Positions 52,383-61,634 of a DNA stretch of 64,000 bases are shown here, one piece after another; position 1 is the stretch's first letter; every line of letters begins with the position of its first letter. Both the position numbers and the translations under genes were made by a program. The stretch spans positions 52,998 through 116,997 of the forward strand of contig JOAZ01000026.1 of the NCBI GenBank assembly GCA_000720535.1. Direction: 5' to 3'. A model generated the notes under the pieces. The model saw only the letters and a list, made by a program, of their open reading frames with translations. It was not told the DNA's origin and did not search any database. This stretch comes from Streptomyces halstedii (lineage in GTDB: Bacteria > Actinomycetota > Actinomycetes > Streptomycetales > Streptomycetaceae).

Positions 52383-53027
52383 ATGGACGTACTGACAGAC
52401 AACTTCTCCCTCTACGGCAGGGGCTTCCTCGGCACCGTCGAACTCACCGTGTACGCCTCCCTGCTGGCGATGGCGCTCGGCTTCGTGATGGCCTCCTTCC
52501 GGGTCGCGCCCGTCCGCGCGCTGCGGGTCATCGGCACGGTCTGGGTGACGGTGCTGCGCAACACCCCACTCACCCTGCTCTTCTTCGCCGTGCTCCTGGG
52601 GCTGCCGCGCTTCGGACTGGTGCTGCCCTTCCAGCTCTTCGCCGTCCTCGCCCTCGGCTGCTACACCTCGGCCTTCATCTGCGAGGTGCTGCGCTCCGGC
52701 ATCAACACCGTGCCCACCGGGCAGGGCGAGGCCGCCCGCAGCCTGGGGATGTCCTTCGGGCAGACGCTGAGCAACATCGTGCTGCCGCAGGCCTTCCGCT
52801 CGGTCATCCCGCCGGTCGGATCGACGCTCATCGCCCTGGCCAAGAACTCCGCCATCGCCGGGGCGTTCAGCGTCACCGAGCTGCTGGGCACCTACAAGAC
52901 CCTCAACGAGCTGGGCTACAGCATCATCTGGTCCTTCGTCTGGATCGCCGTCGGCTACCTGATCATCACCCTCGCCATCAGTGCGCTCTTCCACGTCATG
53001 GAAAAGCGCTGGGGAGTCGCCCGATGA
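52383..53027 (+). CDS. gluC: Amino acid ABC transporter permease
   Basis: This 214-residue HisM/GlnP-type permease has about five membrane helices, TVLRNTPLTLLFF near residue 57 and the coupling loop GQGEAARSLGMSFGQTLSNIVLPQA. It is joined to the next gene by an ATGA overlap. Confidence 0.9.
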   Translation: MDVLTDNFSLYGRGFLGTVELTVYASLLAMALGFVMASFRVAPVRALRVIGTVWVTVLRNTPLTLLFFAVLLGLPRFGLVLPFQLFAVLALGCYTSAFICEVLRSGINTVPTGQGEAARSLGMSFGQTLSNIVLPQAFRSVIPPVGSTLIALAKNSAIAGAFSVTELLGTYKTLNELGYSIIWSFVWIAVGYLIITLAISALFHVMEKRWGVAR

Positions 53028-53890
53028 CCCGTTCCACCCCGCACGCCACCGCGCTGTACGACATCCCGGGGCCCGCCACCCGTAAGCGGCACTTCCTCTA
53101 CGGGGTGGCCGCCACGGCCGTGATCGCCGGGGTGATCGCCTGGGTCATCCATCTGCTCTTCGACACCGACCAGTTCACCAGCCAGAAATGGACGCCGTTC
53201 ACCTACAAGGGCATCCAGGAACTCCTGCTGCGCGGCCTGGGGAACACGCTCAAGGCCTTCGCGTACGCGGCGGTGCTCTCCCTGGTGCTCGGCGCCGTCC
53301 TCGCGGTGGGACGGCTTTCCGACCACCGGCCGGTGCGCTGGATCTCGACCGTGCTGGTCGAGTTCTTCCGGGCCATGCCCGTCCTGGTGATGATCTTCTT
53401 CGTCTTCGTCGCGCTGAGGGTGCAGCCCCTGCCGGCGCTGGTGACCGGGCTGACGCTCTACAACGGCTCCGTGCTCGCCGAGGTGTTCCGCACCGGCGTC
53501 AACTCGGTGGAACGGGGCCAGCGCGAGGCCGCGTACGCGCTGGGCATGCGCAAGACCCAGGTCACCGTCCACGTGCTGGCCCCGCAGGCGGTCCGGGCCA
53601 TGCTGCCCACCATCATCAGCCAGCTGGTGGTGGCCCTGAAGGACACGTCACTGGGCTACCTGATCACGTACGAGGAATTCCTCCACGCGGGCAAGCTGAT
53701 CGCGTCGAACCTCGACTACGACCTGCCGTTCATCCCGGTGGTCATGGTGATCTCGCCGATCTACATCGGCATGTGCATGCTGCTGTCCTGGTGCGCGACC
53801 TGGGCGTCCAGACGACAGCGGCGCAACCCGAAGACGGAGGCGACGGGCGCCTCCACGGCCGGGCAGGGGGCAGTACTGCCGGGCGCGTAG
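53024..53890 (+). CDS. gluD: Amino acid ABC transporter permease
   Basis: This 288-residue second permease of the unit has VEFFRAMPVLVMIFFVFVAL and the coupling loop GQREAAYALGMRKTQVTVHVLAPQA. A longer cytoplasmic N-terminus than GluC and a polar C-terminal tail are as in GluD proteins. A strong terminator hairpin lies about 100 bases downstream. Confidence 0.9.
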   Translation: MTRSTPHATALYDIPGPATRKRHFLYGVAATAVIAGVIAWVIHLLFDTDQFTSQKWTPFTYKGIQELLLRGLGNTLKAFAYAAVLSLVLGAVLAVGRLSDHRPVRWISTVLVEFFRAMPVLVMIFFVFVALRVQPLPALVTGLTLYNGSVLAEVFRTGVNSVERGQREAAYALGMRKTQVTVHVLAPQAVRAMLPTIISQLVVALKDTSLGYLITYEEFLHAGKLIASNLDYDLPFIPVVMVISPIYIGMCMLLSWCATWASRRQRRNPKTEATGASTAGQGAVLPGA

Positions 53891-53993
53891 CGGCCACCGT
53901 CCGGCAGCAGCCGGTGATCACCCCTCGTCCCGCACGGGACGGGAGGAAGGTCAGCTGCGTGCCGGCCGGAGCGCGCTCGGCGCAGAGGGGCCG

Positions 53994-54030
53994 GGCACCC
54001 CCGCGCCGTCCTACCGGCGGCGGGGGTGCC
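53994..54030 (+). terminator. Terminator after gluABCD
   Basis: GGCACCCCCGC (53994-54004) pairs with GCGGGGGTGCC (54020-54030), with an inner GCCG/CGGC stem. It lies before the start of the next gene. Confidence 0.8.
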
Positions 54031-54108
54031 GCTCGTCCCTCGCGGGCCCCGACCGTAGAATTCCCCCTGCGGGAGCGGCGAACGCCCGCTCCCACGGGGG
54101 GAGTTGCC

Positions 54109-54642
54109 ATGCGTTACGCCGAACGTCCCAGCATGCACCGCGAGATCCAGGTGGCGGCGGAGCCGTCGAGGATCTGGGAGTGCGTGGCCGACGTCGAGGC
54201 CATGGCGGGATGGAGTCCCGAACTGGTCCGCGTGGAATGGCGCGACGGCGCCAACGGACCCGCCGAGGGGGCCAGTTACGTCGGCCACAACGAACATCCC
54301 ACCATCGGCAGTTGGCGCACCCTGGCCCATGTCACCGCGTGCGTGGCCGACCGGACCCTCACCTGGTGCGTCCTGGACGTCGAGGGCCGCTACGGCCCGG
54401 CGAGCGAGGACCCGGCACAGCCGATGGCGACCTGGTCCTTCGACATCACCCCCGCTCCCGGCGGCGCCGTCCTGCGTCAGACGGTCACGCTCGGACCCGG
54501 CCCGTCCGGGCTGACCGCGTACATCGCCCGCGCGCCCGAGCGTGAGGAGGAGGTCATCGCCTACCGCTTCGACGAACTGGCCAAGGGCATGGACCTCACG
54601 CTCCAGGGCGTGAAGGCCGCGGCGGAGGGGGCGGCGGCCTGA
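54109..54642 (+). CDS. SRPBCC (polyketide cyclase/START-like) family protein
   Basis: This 177-residue protein has the helix-grip fold pattern: REIQVAAEPSRIWECVADVEAMAGWSPEL at the N-terminus, a central beta-sheet (TWSFDITPAPGGAVLRQTVTLG) and a long C-terminal helix. It probably binds a hydrophobic ligand. ATG 54109 has GGGGGGAG 6 bases upstream. It is monocistronic, and the ligand is unknown. Confidence 0.85.
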   Translation: MRYAERPSMHREIQVAAEPSRIWECVADVEAMAGWSPELVRVEWRDGANGPAEGASYVGHNEHPTIGSWRTLAHVTACVADRTLTWCVLDVEGRYGPASEDPAQPMATWSFDITPAPGGAVLRQTVTLGPGPSGLTAYIARAPEREEEVIAYRFDELAKGMDLTLQGVKAAAEGAAA

Positions 54643-54745
54643 CGCCCGGCAGGCCCGTACACCCGGCATGCCCGTATGCCCGCCATGCCCGTACGCCCGG
54701 CATGCCCGTATGCCCGCCATGCCCGTACGCCCGGGCCGGGGTCAG
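54642..54745. repeat. Tandem 17/34-base repeat ATGCCCGTAYGCCCGSC
   Basis: Units ATGCCCGTATGCCCGCC and ATGCCCGTACGCCCGGC alternate about four times, giving a 34-base higher-order period. The array fills the gap between two convergent genes. Confidence 0.9.
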
Positions 54746-55812
54746 CGTGCCGCGCCCGGCGCGTGGTCGCCGAGGGTCGAGGCGCGGGCCTCCAGGGTGG
54801 GGCGCAGCCGCCGGGAGCGGCCGGACCTGCCGTCGAGCATGGTGACCAGCGTCGTCGCCGCCACCTCGCCCATCCGGTACATCGGCGAGCGCACGGAGGT
54901 CAGGGAGACCGGCAGGGCGGCCGCCAGCGGCACGTCGTTGTAGCCCACGACCGCGACGTCCCGGCCGACCGTCAGACCGGCGTCCCGGACGGCCGCCATC
55001 ACGCCGATCGCCGCGAAGTCGTTGACCGCGAAGACGGCGGTGGGCCGTGGAGCGAGGCCCAGCAGGTGCTCGGCGGCGGCCCGGCCGCCGGGAACGTCGA
55101 AGCGGGACGGCACGACATGGCTCGCGGGCACCGGCAGCCCCGCCCCGGCGAACGCGTCGAGGAAGCCCTGTGTGCGCTCCACCCCGGTGCTGGCGTAGGG
55201 CTCGCCCGCCACCACGGCGACCCGCCGGTGGCCCAGGCTCAGCAGATGCTCCGCGGCCAGCCGCCCGCCGAGGACGTCGTCGGTGGTCACCGAGATACGG
55301 CCGGGCAGCCGGCGCGACACCAGCACCAGGGGGATGCGCCTGCGGGCCAGTTCGGCCACGAGGTCGGAGTCCGAGCGGGCGTCGCCCAGCACCAGGCCGT
55401 CGACCCGCCGGGCGAGCAGCGCGTCGGCCCGGCGCCGCTGCATCTCCGGATCGTCGCCGGTGTTCGCGACCACGGTGTGGTAACCGGCCGTCGAGGCGGC
55501 GGCGTCGATCCCCTCGTAGATCGTGGCCAGCACGATGTCGGTCAGCCGGGGCACGAGCACGCCCAGCATCCGTGAGCGGCCGGTGCGCAGCGCCGCCCCG
55601 GCGGGGTCCCGCTGGTAGCCGAGTTCCTCGGCGAGCGCCCGGATCTGCGTCACGGTCTCGGCGCCCACCCCGCCCCGCACGGCGTCGTCGGCGCTGAGCG
55701 CCCGGGACACGGTGGAGACGTGGACCCCCGCCTGCCGGGCTATCTGGGCGAGGGTGACCGGTGCCCGGCCGGCGCGTGTGCCGGCTGCCGCCCGTGTTGC
55801 CTGCCGATCCAC
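54742..55812 (-). CDS. LacI-family transcriptional repressor
   Basis: This 356-residue repressor has its helix-turn-helix near residues 18-45 (VTLAQIARQAGVHVSTVSRALS) and a periplasmic-binding-like sensor domain (MLGVLVPRLTDIVLATIYEGID, then DVAVVGYNDVPLAAALPVSLTSV). GTG 55812 was chosen as the first start that leaves a normal N-terminus; the frame to 55932 overruns promoter sequence. It is divergent from the asparaginase-type gene, whose promoter has two LacI-like operators, so it should repress that gene until an effector binds. Confidence 0.92.
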   Translation of the reverse strand: MDRQATRAAAGTRAGRAPVTLAQIARQAGVHVSTVSRALSADDAVRGGVGAETVTQIRALAEELGYQRDPAGAALRTGRSRMLGVLVPRLTDIVLATIYEGIDAAASTAGYHTVVANTGDDPEMQRRRADALLARRVDGLVLGDARSDSDLVAELARRRIPLVLVSRRLPGRISVTTDDVLGGRLAAEHLLSLGHRRVAVVAGEPYASTGVERTQGFLDAFAGAGLPVPASHVVPSRFDVPGGRAAAEHLLGLAPRPTAVFAVNDFAAIGVMAAVRDAGLTVGRDVAVVGYNDVPLAAALPVSLTSVRSPMYRMGEVAATTLVTMLDGRSGRSRRLRPTLEARASTLGDHAPGAAR

Positions 55813-55969
55813 TCCCGCGGCCCTTCTTCTCGGAGATCCGAACCCCGGCGATCTGTCGGGTTCTGTCGGACTATGTCGGATTACGACTGGGTTCGGTCGT
55901 GCCGCCATCCGGCACCCCTGAGCTTCGCACATCGCCGAACGCCGTGACCAGGCGAGTGCACGTCACCCA

Positions 55970-55999
55970 TTGACCTGCGGGCAATCGTTTGCGTAGCCT
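55970..55999 (+). promoter_or_regulatory. Promoter of the asparaginase-family gene
   Basis: TTGACC (55970-55975), an 18-base spacer and TAGCCT (55994-55999) form a good housekeeping-type promoter. One LacI operator lies in the spacer and another just after the predicted start of transcription. Confidence 0.7.
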
Positions 56000-56016
56000 C
56001 CACGCAATCGATTGCG
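55981..56016. promoter_or_regulatory. Two LacI-family operators
   Basis: GCAATCGTTTGC (55981-55992) and the perfect palindrome CGCAATCGATTGCG (56003-56016) have centres 23 bases apart, about two helical turns. The central CG is the mark of LacI-family sites. They cover the promoter and start region of the amidohydrolase gene. Confidence 0.85.
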
Positions 56017-56035
56017 AAGAAGCGGAGAGAGGTCC

Positions 56036-57037
56036 ATGCGTCGTATCCAGGTCGTGGCAACCGGCGGCACCATCGCGAGCCGGTCCGGGGCGGAGGGCCG
56101 CCGGGCGACCGTGCTCGCGAAGGAGCTGGTCGCGTCCGTGGGCCCGCTCCCCGAGGGCGCGACGGTCGGCGCGCGGGACGTGGTCACCCGGGGCAGTTAC
56201 GCCTTCGGCACCGCTGATCTGCTGGCACTCGCCCGGGAGGTGCGCGCCGCCCTGCGCGACGGTGCCGACGCGGTGGTGATGACCCACGGCACCGACACCA
56301 TGGAAGAGACCGCCTTCCTGCTCGATCTGCTGTTCGACGACCCGCGGCCGATCGTGCTCACCGGGGCCCAGCGCCCCTTCGACGACCGCGCCGCCGACGG
56401 CCCGGCCAACCTGGCCGACGCCCTGGCCGTGGCCGGCGACGACGCGGCCCGTGGCCTCGGCACGCTGCTGGTCTTCGACGGCTTCGCCTTCGCCGCCCGC
56501 GGGGTGCGCAAGAGCGACACCATGTCGGCGCGCGCCTTCAGCGCCCCGGGACGTGGACCGGTGCTGCGGGTGGCGGACGGGCAGGTGGTGCCGCTGGCCC
56601 GGCCGGTGCCCGGCCCACGGGTCCCCGTCGACCTCGACCTGCCCCGGCTGCCCCGGGTGGACGTCGTGCCGGTCTACCCCGGTGCGGACGGGCTGTTCGT
56701 GCGGGCCAGCCTGGAGGCCGGCGCCGCCGGGGTCGTGGTGGCGGCGGCCGGAGCGGGCAACGCCGGACCTGAGCTGGTCGAGGCGGTCGCCGAGGCGGTC
56801 GCCGCGGGCCACCCGGTGCTGATCAGCACACGGGTGCACTCCGGACCGGTCGCCCCCCTCTACGCCGGCGGCGGCGCCGAGTTGAGACGGGTCGGCGCCC
56901 TCTTCGCCGACGACCTCAACCCCTGGCAGGCCCGGCTCCTGCTGGCCGCGGCGGCCGCGGTACCGGGCCGGCCGCCGCAGGACGTGGTCCGCGCCTGGCT
57001 GGCCGGACGCGACCTGCTCCCCGTCCCGGGGACGTGA
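56036..57037 (+). CDS. L-asparaginase-family amidohydrolase
   Basis: This 333-residue protein has both threonine motifs of type I/II bacterial asparaginases: ATGGTIASRSG near residue 8 and MTHGTDTMEETAFLL near residue 82, then VLTGAQRP and the Lys in RKSDTMSARAF. It has no signal peptide, so it is cytoplasmic. ATG 56036 with GAGAGAGG upstream. It would hydrolyse an amide of the asparagine type. Tight LacI control and the downstream imidase-like gene suggest a catabolic role, perhaps on a half-amide rather than asparagine itself. Confidence 0.88.
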   Translation: MRRIQVVATGGTIASRSGAEGRRATVLAKELVASVGPLPEGATVGARDVVTRGSYAFGTADLLALAREVRAALRDGADAVVMTHGTDTMEETAFLLDLLFDDPRPIVLTGAQRPFDDRAADGPANLADALAVAGDDAARGLGTLLVFDGFAFAARGVRKSDTMSARAFSAPGRGPVLRVADGQVVPLARPVPGPRVPVDLDLPRLPRVDVVPVYPGADGLFVRASLEAGAAGVVVAAAGAGNAGPELVEAVAEAVAAGHPVLISTRVHSGPVAPLYAGGGAELRRVGALFADDLNPWQARLLLAAAAAVPGRPPQDVVRAWLAGRDLLPVPGT

Positions 57038-57351
57038 CGACGGACCGCCTCCGGCAACGGCCACGAGCCCCCGGACCCGGCCACGAGCCCCCGGACCCGG
57101 CCACGAGCCCCCGGAGGCCACGGACCCCGGCGCCTGGCCACAGGCCGCTCTCCGGCACCCGGCCACGAGCCCCCGGACCCGGCCACGGACCCCGGCACTG
57201 AAGAGGCCGGCCTCACACCCGGAGGGGCGGAACCCTCACCCCCTTCCCGCCCCCGACCCACCCTGATCCCCCCGACCCACCCCTGATCCCCATCCCTGAT
57301 CCACCCCCACCCATCACCCCCATCCCGCGCCATCAGGCAAGGAGACGCTCG
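57038..57351. other. Repeat-rich leader before the deacetylase operon
   Basis: No gene is seen. The first half holds four copies of a 20-base unit (CACGAGCCCCCGGACCCGGC) at about 57060-57185. The second half (57230-57335) is almost free of G on this strand and full of CCC and CCCC runs. A promoter is not obvious, so the downstream genes may be read from the asparaginase promoter. Confidence 0.65.
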
Positions 57352-58245
57352 ATGACCAAAGAAATTCTCGTCGGCTTCGGAGTGGACGTCGACGCAGTCG
57401 GCGGCTGGCTCGGCTCCTACGGAGGCGAGGACTCGCCCGACGACATCTCCCGTGGCCTGTTCGCGGGCGAGGTGGGCGTACCGCGCCTGGTGGAGCTGTT
57501 CCGCCGCCGCGGCCTGACCCAGACCTTCTTCTGGCCCGGCCACTCCGTCGAGACGTTCCCCGAGGAGTTCGACGCGTGTGTCGCCGCCGGCCACGAGATC
57601 GGTGTGCACGGCTACAGCCACGAGAACCCGATCGCGATGAGCCGTGAGCAGGAGGCCGCGGTCCTCGACCGTTCCATCGAGCTGATCGAGTCCCGCACCG
57701 GCCGCCGCCCCACCGGCTACGTGGCGCCCTGGTGGGAGTTCAGCCAGGTCACCAACGAACTGCTGCTGGAACGCGGCATCAAGTACGACCACTCCCTGAT
57801 GCACCGGGACTTCGAGCCGTACTACGTCCGGGTCGGTGACTCCTGGACGAAGATCGACTACAGCGCCCCGGCCGACTCGTGGATGAAGCCGCTGGTGCGC
57901 GGCGAGGAGACCGGCCTCATCGAGATCCCGGCCAACTGGTACCTCGACGACCTGCCTCCGATGATGTTCATCAAGGCCAGCCCGAACAGCCACGGCTTCG
58001 TCAACCCCCGTGACATCGAGCAGATGTGGCGCGACCAGTTCGACTGGGTCTACCGGGAGATGGACCACGCCGCCTTCACCATGACCATCCATCCCGACGT
58101 CTCCGGCCGACCGCAGGTGCTGCTGATGCTGGAGCGGCTGATCGACCACATCAACTCCCACGAAGGCGTCCGCTGGGTGACCTTCGATCAGATCGCGGAC
58201 GACTTCGCCGCCCGCAACCCGCGCCCGAAGGGTGACAGCAGATGA
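57352..58245 (+). CDS. Polysaccharide-deacetylase-fold metal hydrolase (cyclic imidase / PuuE-like)
   Basis: This 297-residue cytoplasmic protein has the NodB-like fold. The metal site is built from Asp in GFGVDVDA and the two His in [14 protein letters not shown], and [10 protein letters not shown] supplies the C-terminal His. It lacks a signal peptide, and the family that lacks one includes PuuE-type allantoinases, HP0310 and cyclic imide hydrolase. With an asparaginase-type amidohydrolase before it, opening of a cyclic imide and hydrolysis of the resulting half-amide is a plausible pathway. This is inference. AAGGAG precedes the ATG, and the stop overlaps the MFS gene. Confidence 0.85.
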   Translation: MTKEILVGFGVDVDAVGGWLGSYGGEDSPDDISRGLFAGEVGVPRLVELFRRRGLTQTFFWPGHSVETFPEEFDACVAAGHEIGVHGYSHENPIAMSREQEAAVLDRSIELIESRTGRRPTGYVAPWWEFSQVTNELLLERGIKYDHSLMHRDFEPYYVRVGDSWTKIDYSAPADSWMKPLVRGEETGLIEIPANWYLDDLPPMMFIKASPNSHGFVNPRDIEQMWRDQFDWVYREMDHAAFTMTIHPDVSGRPQVLLMLERLIDHINSHEGVRWVTFDQIADDFAARNPRPKGDSR

Positions 58246-59633
58246 CCACCGTGCAGCAGCAGGACATAGCCCACGAGAACGAATGGCCGCGCGGCGGAGC
58301 GCCCTCGGACGAGGTCCTCTTCAAGGGCCCCCCGACGCTCAGCAGGCGCACCATCACGACCACCACCGTCGTCTGTTTCCTGGCCTGGGTCTTCTCCGTC
58401 TACGACTTCGTGCTCTTCGGCACCCTGCTGCCGAAGATCTCGGAGACGTTCGGCTGGACCACCGGGCAGGCCACGGCCATCGCCACCGGCGTGACCGTCG
58501 GCACCTTCGTCGTCGCGCTGCTGGTCGGTCCGATGCTGGACCGCTGGGGCCGCAAGCCGAGCCTGATCGTCACCACGGCGGGCGCCGCGGTCTCCTCCGG
58601 GCTCACCGCGGTGGTCGGCGGGGCGGCGTCGCTGATCGGGGTCCGGGCCATCTCCGGCCTCGGCTACTCCGAGGAGGTCGTCAACGGCGTCTACCTCAAC
58701 GAGATGTACGGCAAGAGCCGGCGGCGCGGTTTCATGTTCAGCCTGGTGCAGAGCGGCTGGCCGGTCGGCGCCCTGCTGGCCGCGGCCTTCGCCGCCGTGC
58801 TGCTGCCGGTCATGAGCTGGCGCTGGATCTTCCTCCTCGCCACCTTCCCGGTCATCGTCATCCTCGTCGCCGGGTCCAAGCTCCGTGAGTCGCCCTCCTT
58901 CGTCGCCCTCAAGCGGACGCGGGAACTGCGCAAGGACGGACGCGACGCCGACGCGGCCCGGCTGGCGAAGCTGTACGACCTCGACATCAGCCGCGACAAC
59001 GAGTCCGGCCTGCGCCAGCTCTTCGCCCCGGACCTGCGACGGCACACCCTGTGCCTGTCCGGAGCGTGGCTGTTCAACTGGATGGGCATCCAGGTCTTCT
59101 CGGTGCTCGGCACCACCGTCCTCACCGACGGCAAGGGCGTCTCGTTCTCCAGTGCCCTGGTCGTGCTGATCCTGGCCAACCTGGCCGGCTTCCTCGGCTA
59201 CCTCGCCCACGGGTACCTCGGTGACCGGATCGGCCGCCGCACGACGATCATCGTCGGCTGGACCGTCGGCGGCCTCGTCATGACGGCGATGCTCTTCGGG
59301 CCGGACAGCGCCGCGTACGTCATCCCGATGTACGCCCTGGGGCTCTTCTTCCTCCTCGGCCCCTACTCGGCCATGGTGTTCTACATGGGCGAGTCGTTCC
59401 CGGCGCGCGTCCGCGGCATCGGCTCCAACACCGCCCATGTGATGGGCCCGGCGGGCGCGGTCGCCGGCTCGGCACTGCTCAGCGGGGTCATCGGCCTCGG
59501 AGCGAGCGCCACCACGGCCGCGTTCGTCGCGGGCGCGCTGGGGATCTTCCTCTCCGGCCTGCTGATGTTCGGCGCCCACAAGGTCAGCCAGGACCAGGAC
59601 GAGGAGACGGCTCTCCCGGCCGAGGCGCGCTGA
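58242..59633 (+). CDS. MFS transporter (organic acid/sugar porter type)
   Basis: This 463-residue protein has 12 predicted helices and the duplicated MFS loop motif: [10 protein letters not shown] after helix 2 and [11 protein letters not shown] after helix 8. The hydrophilic N- and C-termini and central loop (about residues 215-265) fit the metabolite:H+ symporter group. It overlaps the deacetylase-fold gene (ATGA) and so should import the substrate for it. Confidence 0.9.
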   Translation: MTTVQQQDIAHENEWPRGGAPSDEVLFKGPPTLSRRTITTTTVVCFLAWVFSVYDFVLFGTLLPKISETFGWTTGQATAIATGVTVGTFVVALLVGPMLDRWGRKPSLIVTTAGAAVSSGLTAVVGGAASLIGVRAISGLGYSEEVVNGVYLNEMYGKSRRRGFMFSLVQSGWPVGALLAAAFAAVLLPVMSWRWIFLLATFPVIVILVAGSKLRESPSFVALKRTRELRKDGRDADAARLAKLYDLDISRDNESGLRQLFAPDLRRHTLCLSGAWLFNWMGIQVFSVLGTTVLTDGKGVSFSSALVVLILANLAGFLGYLAHGYLGDRIGRRTTIIVGWTVGGLVMTAMLFGPDSAAYVIPMYALGLFFLLGPYSAMVFYMGESFPARVRGIGSNTAHVMGPAGAVAGSALLSGVIGLGASATTAAFVAGALGIFLSGLLMFGAHKVSQDQDEETALPAEAR

Positions 59634-59709
59634 CCGGCCCGCTTCCCCCTCCTCCCGGTGCGTGGCGGTCCGCACCGCCACGCACCGGGAACTCCGTGAA
59701 AGGCAGGAC

Positions 59710-60513
59710 ATGTCCCTCAACGAGAACACCGCACCCGCCCGGGACGACGGGCTGGCCGGCAAGGTCGCCGTCATCACCGGCGGCGCGAGCGGCATCGGCC
59801 GCGCCCTGGCCGTGGCGTACGCACGCGCCGGGACGGACAGCGTCATCGGCTACTACCCCGGGGACCCGCACAGCGCCGACGAGACCGTGCAACTGGTGGA
59901 GGCCGCCGGAGGCCGCTGCACCGCGGTCGCCGTCGACGTCCGGGACAGCGCGCAGGTGGACGCGCTGGCCCAGGCCGCCGTCGCCGCGTACGGACGGCTG
60001 GACATCGCCGTCGCCGGGGCCGGGGTGCTGCGCCGGGCCGCCCTGGCGGAGCTGGACGACGACTCCTGGAACGACATGCTGTCCGTGGACCTGACCGGGG
60101 TGCTGCGGACCTTCCGCTCCGCCGCCGCCGTGATGGCGGGACCCGGCGCCATGGTGGCCATCTCCTCCATCGCCGGCGGCGTGTACGGCTGGGACGACCA
60201 CGCCCACTACGCCGCGGCCAAGAGCGGTGTGCTCGGGCTGTGCCGGTCGCTGGCGACCGAGCTGGCCCCGCGCGGCATCCGGGTCAACGCGATCGTCCCC
60301 GGGCTGATCGAGACCCCGCAGTCCCTGGACGAGACCAACTCCCTCGGTCCGGCCGGGCTGGAGCGGGCCGGCCGGGGCATTCCGGCCGGACGGGTGGGCC
60401 GCGCCGACGAGGTCGCCCGCGCGATCCGCTTCCTCACCGGCGACGACGCCGCGTACATCACCGGCCAGCAGCTCGTCGTGGACGGCGGTCTGACGGTGCG
60501 GTGGCCCGAGTGA
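59710..60513 (+). CDS. Short-chain dehydrogenase/reductase
   Basis: This 267-residue SDR has cofactor loop TGGASGIGRALA, the NAG-equivalent AGAGVLR and active site YAAAKSGV with Ser in ISSIAGG. The C-terminus is YITGQQLVVDGG. ATG 59710 is preceded by AAAGGCAGG. It is in the catabolic cluster and paralogous to the next SDR. Substrate unknown. Confidence 0.9.
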   Translation: MSLNENTAPARDDGLAGKVAVITGGASGIGRALAVAYARAGTDSVIGYYPGDPHSADETVQLVEAAGGRCTAVAVDVRDSAQVDALAQAAVAAYGRLDIAVAGAGVLRRAALAELDDDSWNDMLSVDLTGVLRTFRSAAAVMAGPGAMVAISSIAGGVYGWDDHAHYAAAKSGVLGLCRSLATELAPRGIRVNAIVPGLIETPQSLDETNSLGPAGLERAGRGIPAGRVGRADEVARAIRFLTGDDAAYITGQQLVVDGGLTVRWPE

Positions 60514-60698
60514 CGGCACCGCGTGACACCGGGCACCGGCCCGGGTGACGCGAAGACGCCGGCCGGTGGTGAACGGGCCGGCGGTGAACCGGGGATCGGT
60601 ACGGGCCGGGAACCGGCGGTGAACCGGGACCGGCGGCGAACGCGAACCGGCAGGGAACACGGCGGCCCGGACCGGGCCGCGACGGAAAGGTGAACGGC
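60514..60698. repeat. Degenerate CCGGCGGTGAAC repeats between two SDR genes
   Basis: Five or six imperfect copies of a GGCGGTGAACSGG-like unit fill most of this gap. They end in the ribosome site of the second SDR (GGAAAGG). Confidence 0.6.
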
Positions 60699-61448
60699 AT
60701 GGGAGTCCTCCAGCAGAAGGTCGCGCTGGTGACCGGCGCGGCGAGCGGCATCGGATCGGCGATCGCGGACGCCTACGCGGCCGAGGGGGCGCGGCTCTTC
60801 CTGGCCGACCGTGACGCCGGCCGGCTGGCCGAACTGGCCCGACGCCACGCGGCGCAGGGCGTCGAGGTGGTCACCGGGACCGTGGACGTGGCCGACGCGG
60901 AGCAGACCCGCGCGATGGTGGAGCACTGCGTGAGCGCCCTGGGCGCACCCGACGTCCTGGTCAACTCGGCGGGGATCCTCACCGAGGTCCCGCTGGTCGG
61001 GATGGACGTCGAGACGTGGGACGAGATGATCGCGGTCGATCTGCGCAGCGTCTTCCTGTGCTGCCGGTGGGCGGTGCCGCACATGGTCGCCCGCGGCAGC
61101 GGACGGGTCATCAACATCGCCAGCCAGTTGGGCATCAAGGGCGGCGAGGGACTGGTGCACTACTCGGCCGCCAAGGCCGGGGTCATCGGCCTGACCAAGG
61201 CGCTGGCCAGGGAGGTCGCCCCGAGCGGCGTCCTGGTCAACGCGATCGCCCCGGGGCCGGTGTCCACGCCGCTGGTGGACGGCATCAGCGAGGACTGGAA
61301 GCAGGCGAAGCAGGCCGAACTGCCCCTGGGCCGGTTCGGCGTCCCGGCCGAGGTCGCCCCGACCGCGGTCCTCCTGGCGAGCGACCCGGGCGGCAACCTC
61401 TACGTGGGACAGACGCTGGGCCCCAACAGCGGTGACGTCATGCCGTAG
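60699..61448 (+). CDS. Short-chain dehydrogenase/reductase
   Basis: This 249-residue SDR has TGAASGIGSAIA near residue 13, NSAGIL, active site YSAAKAGV with the Ser in NIASQLG, and C-terminal YVGQTLGPNSGDVMP. That ending differs slightly from the usual VDGG and is seen in some 3-oxoacyl reductase-like members. ATG 60699 with GGAAAGG 8 bases upstream. It is probably the last gene of the catabolic set. Confidence 0.9.
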   Translation: MGVLQQKVALVTGAASGIGSAIADAYAAEGARLFLADRDAGRLAELARRHAAQGVEVVTGTVDVADAEQTRAMVEHCVSALGAPDVLVNSAGILTEVPLVGMDVETWDEMIAVDLRSVFLCCRWAVPHMVARGSGRVINIASQLGIKGGEGLVHYSAAKAGVIGLTKALAREVAPSGVLVNAIAPGPVSTPLVDGISEDWKQAKQAELPLGRFGVPAEVAPTAVLLASDPGGNLYVGQTLGPNSGDVMP

Positions 61449-61534
61449 CGGTTGACGTCATGCCGTGAGCCACGGCTCTCGGCCGGAGAGGGCCGGGCCC
61501 GGCCCTCTCCGGCCTCACGGCCCGTACGCCCAGG

Positions 61535-61625
61535 GGGAGTTGGGTCCGCTCTTCCCGTACACCCGTGTCCGCCTTTCCCGTACATCCCGTGTCCGTGCAT
61601 CCCGTGTCCGTCATCCGGTGTCCCT
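61535..61625. repeat. CCCGTGTCCGT / CCCGTACATCC repeat array
   Basis: Short imperfect units of 11-17 bases rich in CCCGTACAYCC and CCCGTGTCCG repeat up to the next gene's ribosome site. They are of the same type as the array at 54642-54745. Confidence 0.6.
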
Positions 61626-61634
61626 GAGAGGACG

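Noticed and set aside
54642-54745. CRISPR array
   Set aside because: The units are 17 bases with no spacers of constant length and no cas genes are near.
61452-61634. N-terminal extension of the CxxC hypothetical protein to 61452
   Set aside because: The extra residues only translate a nucleotide repeat (PCPCIPCPSS-like), and a good ribosome site marks GTG 61635.
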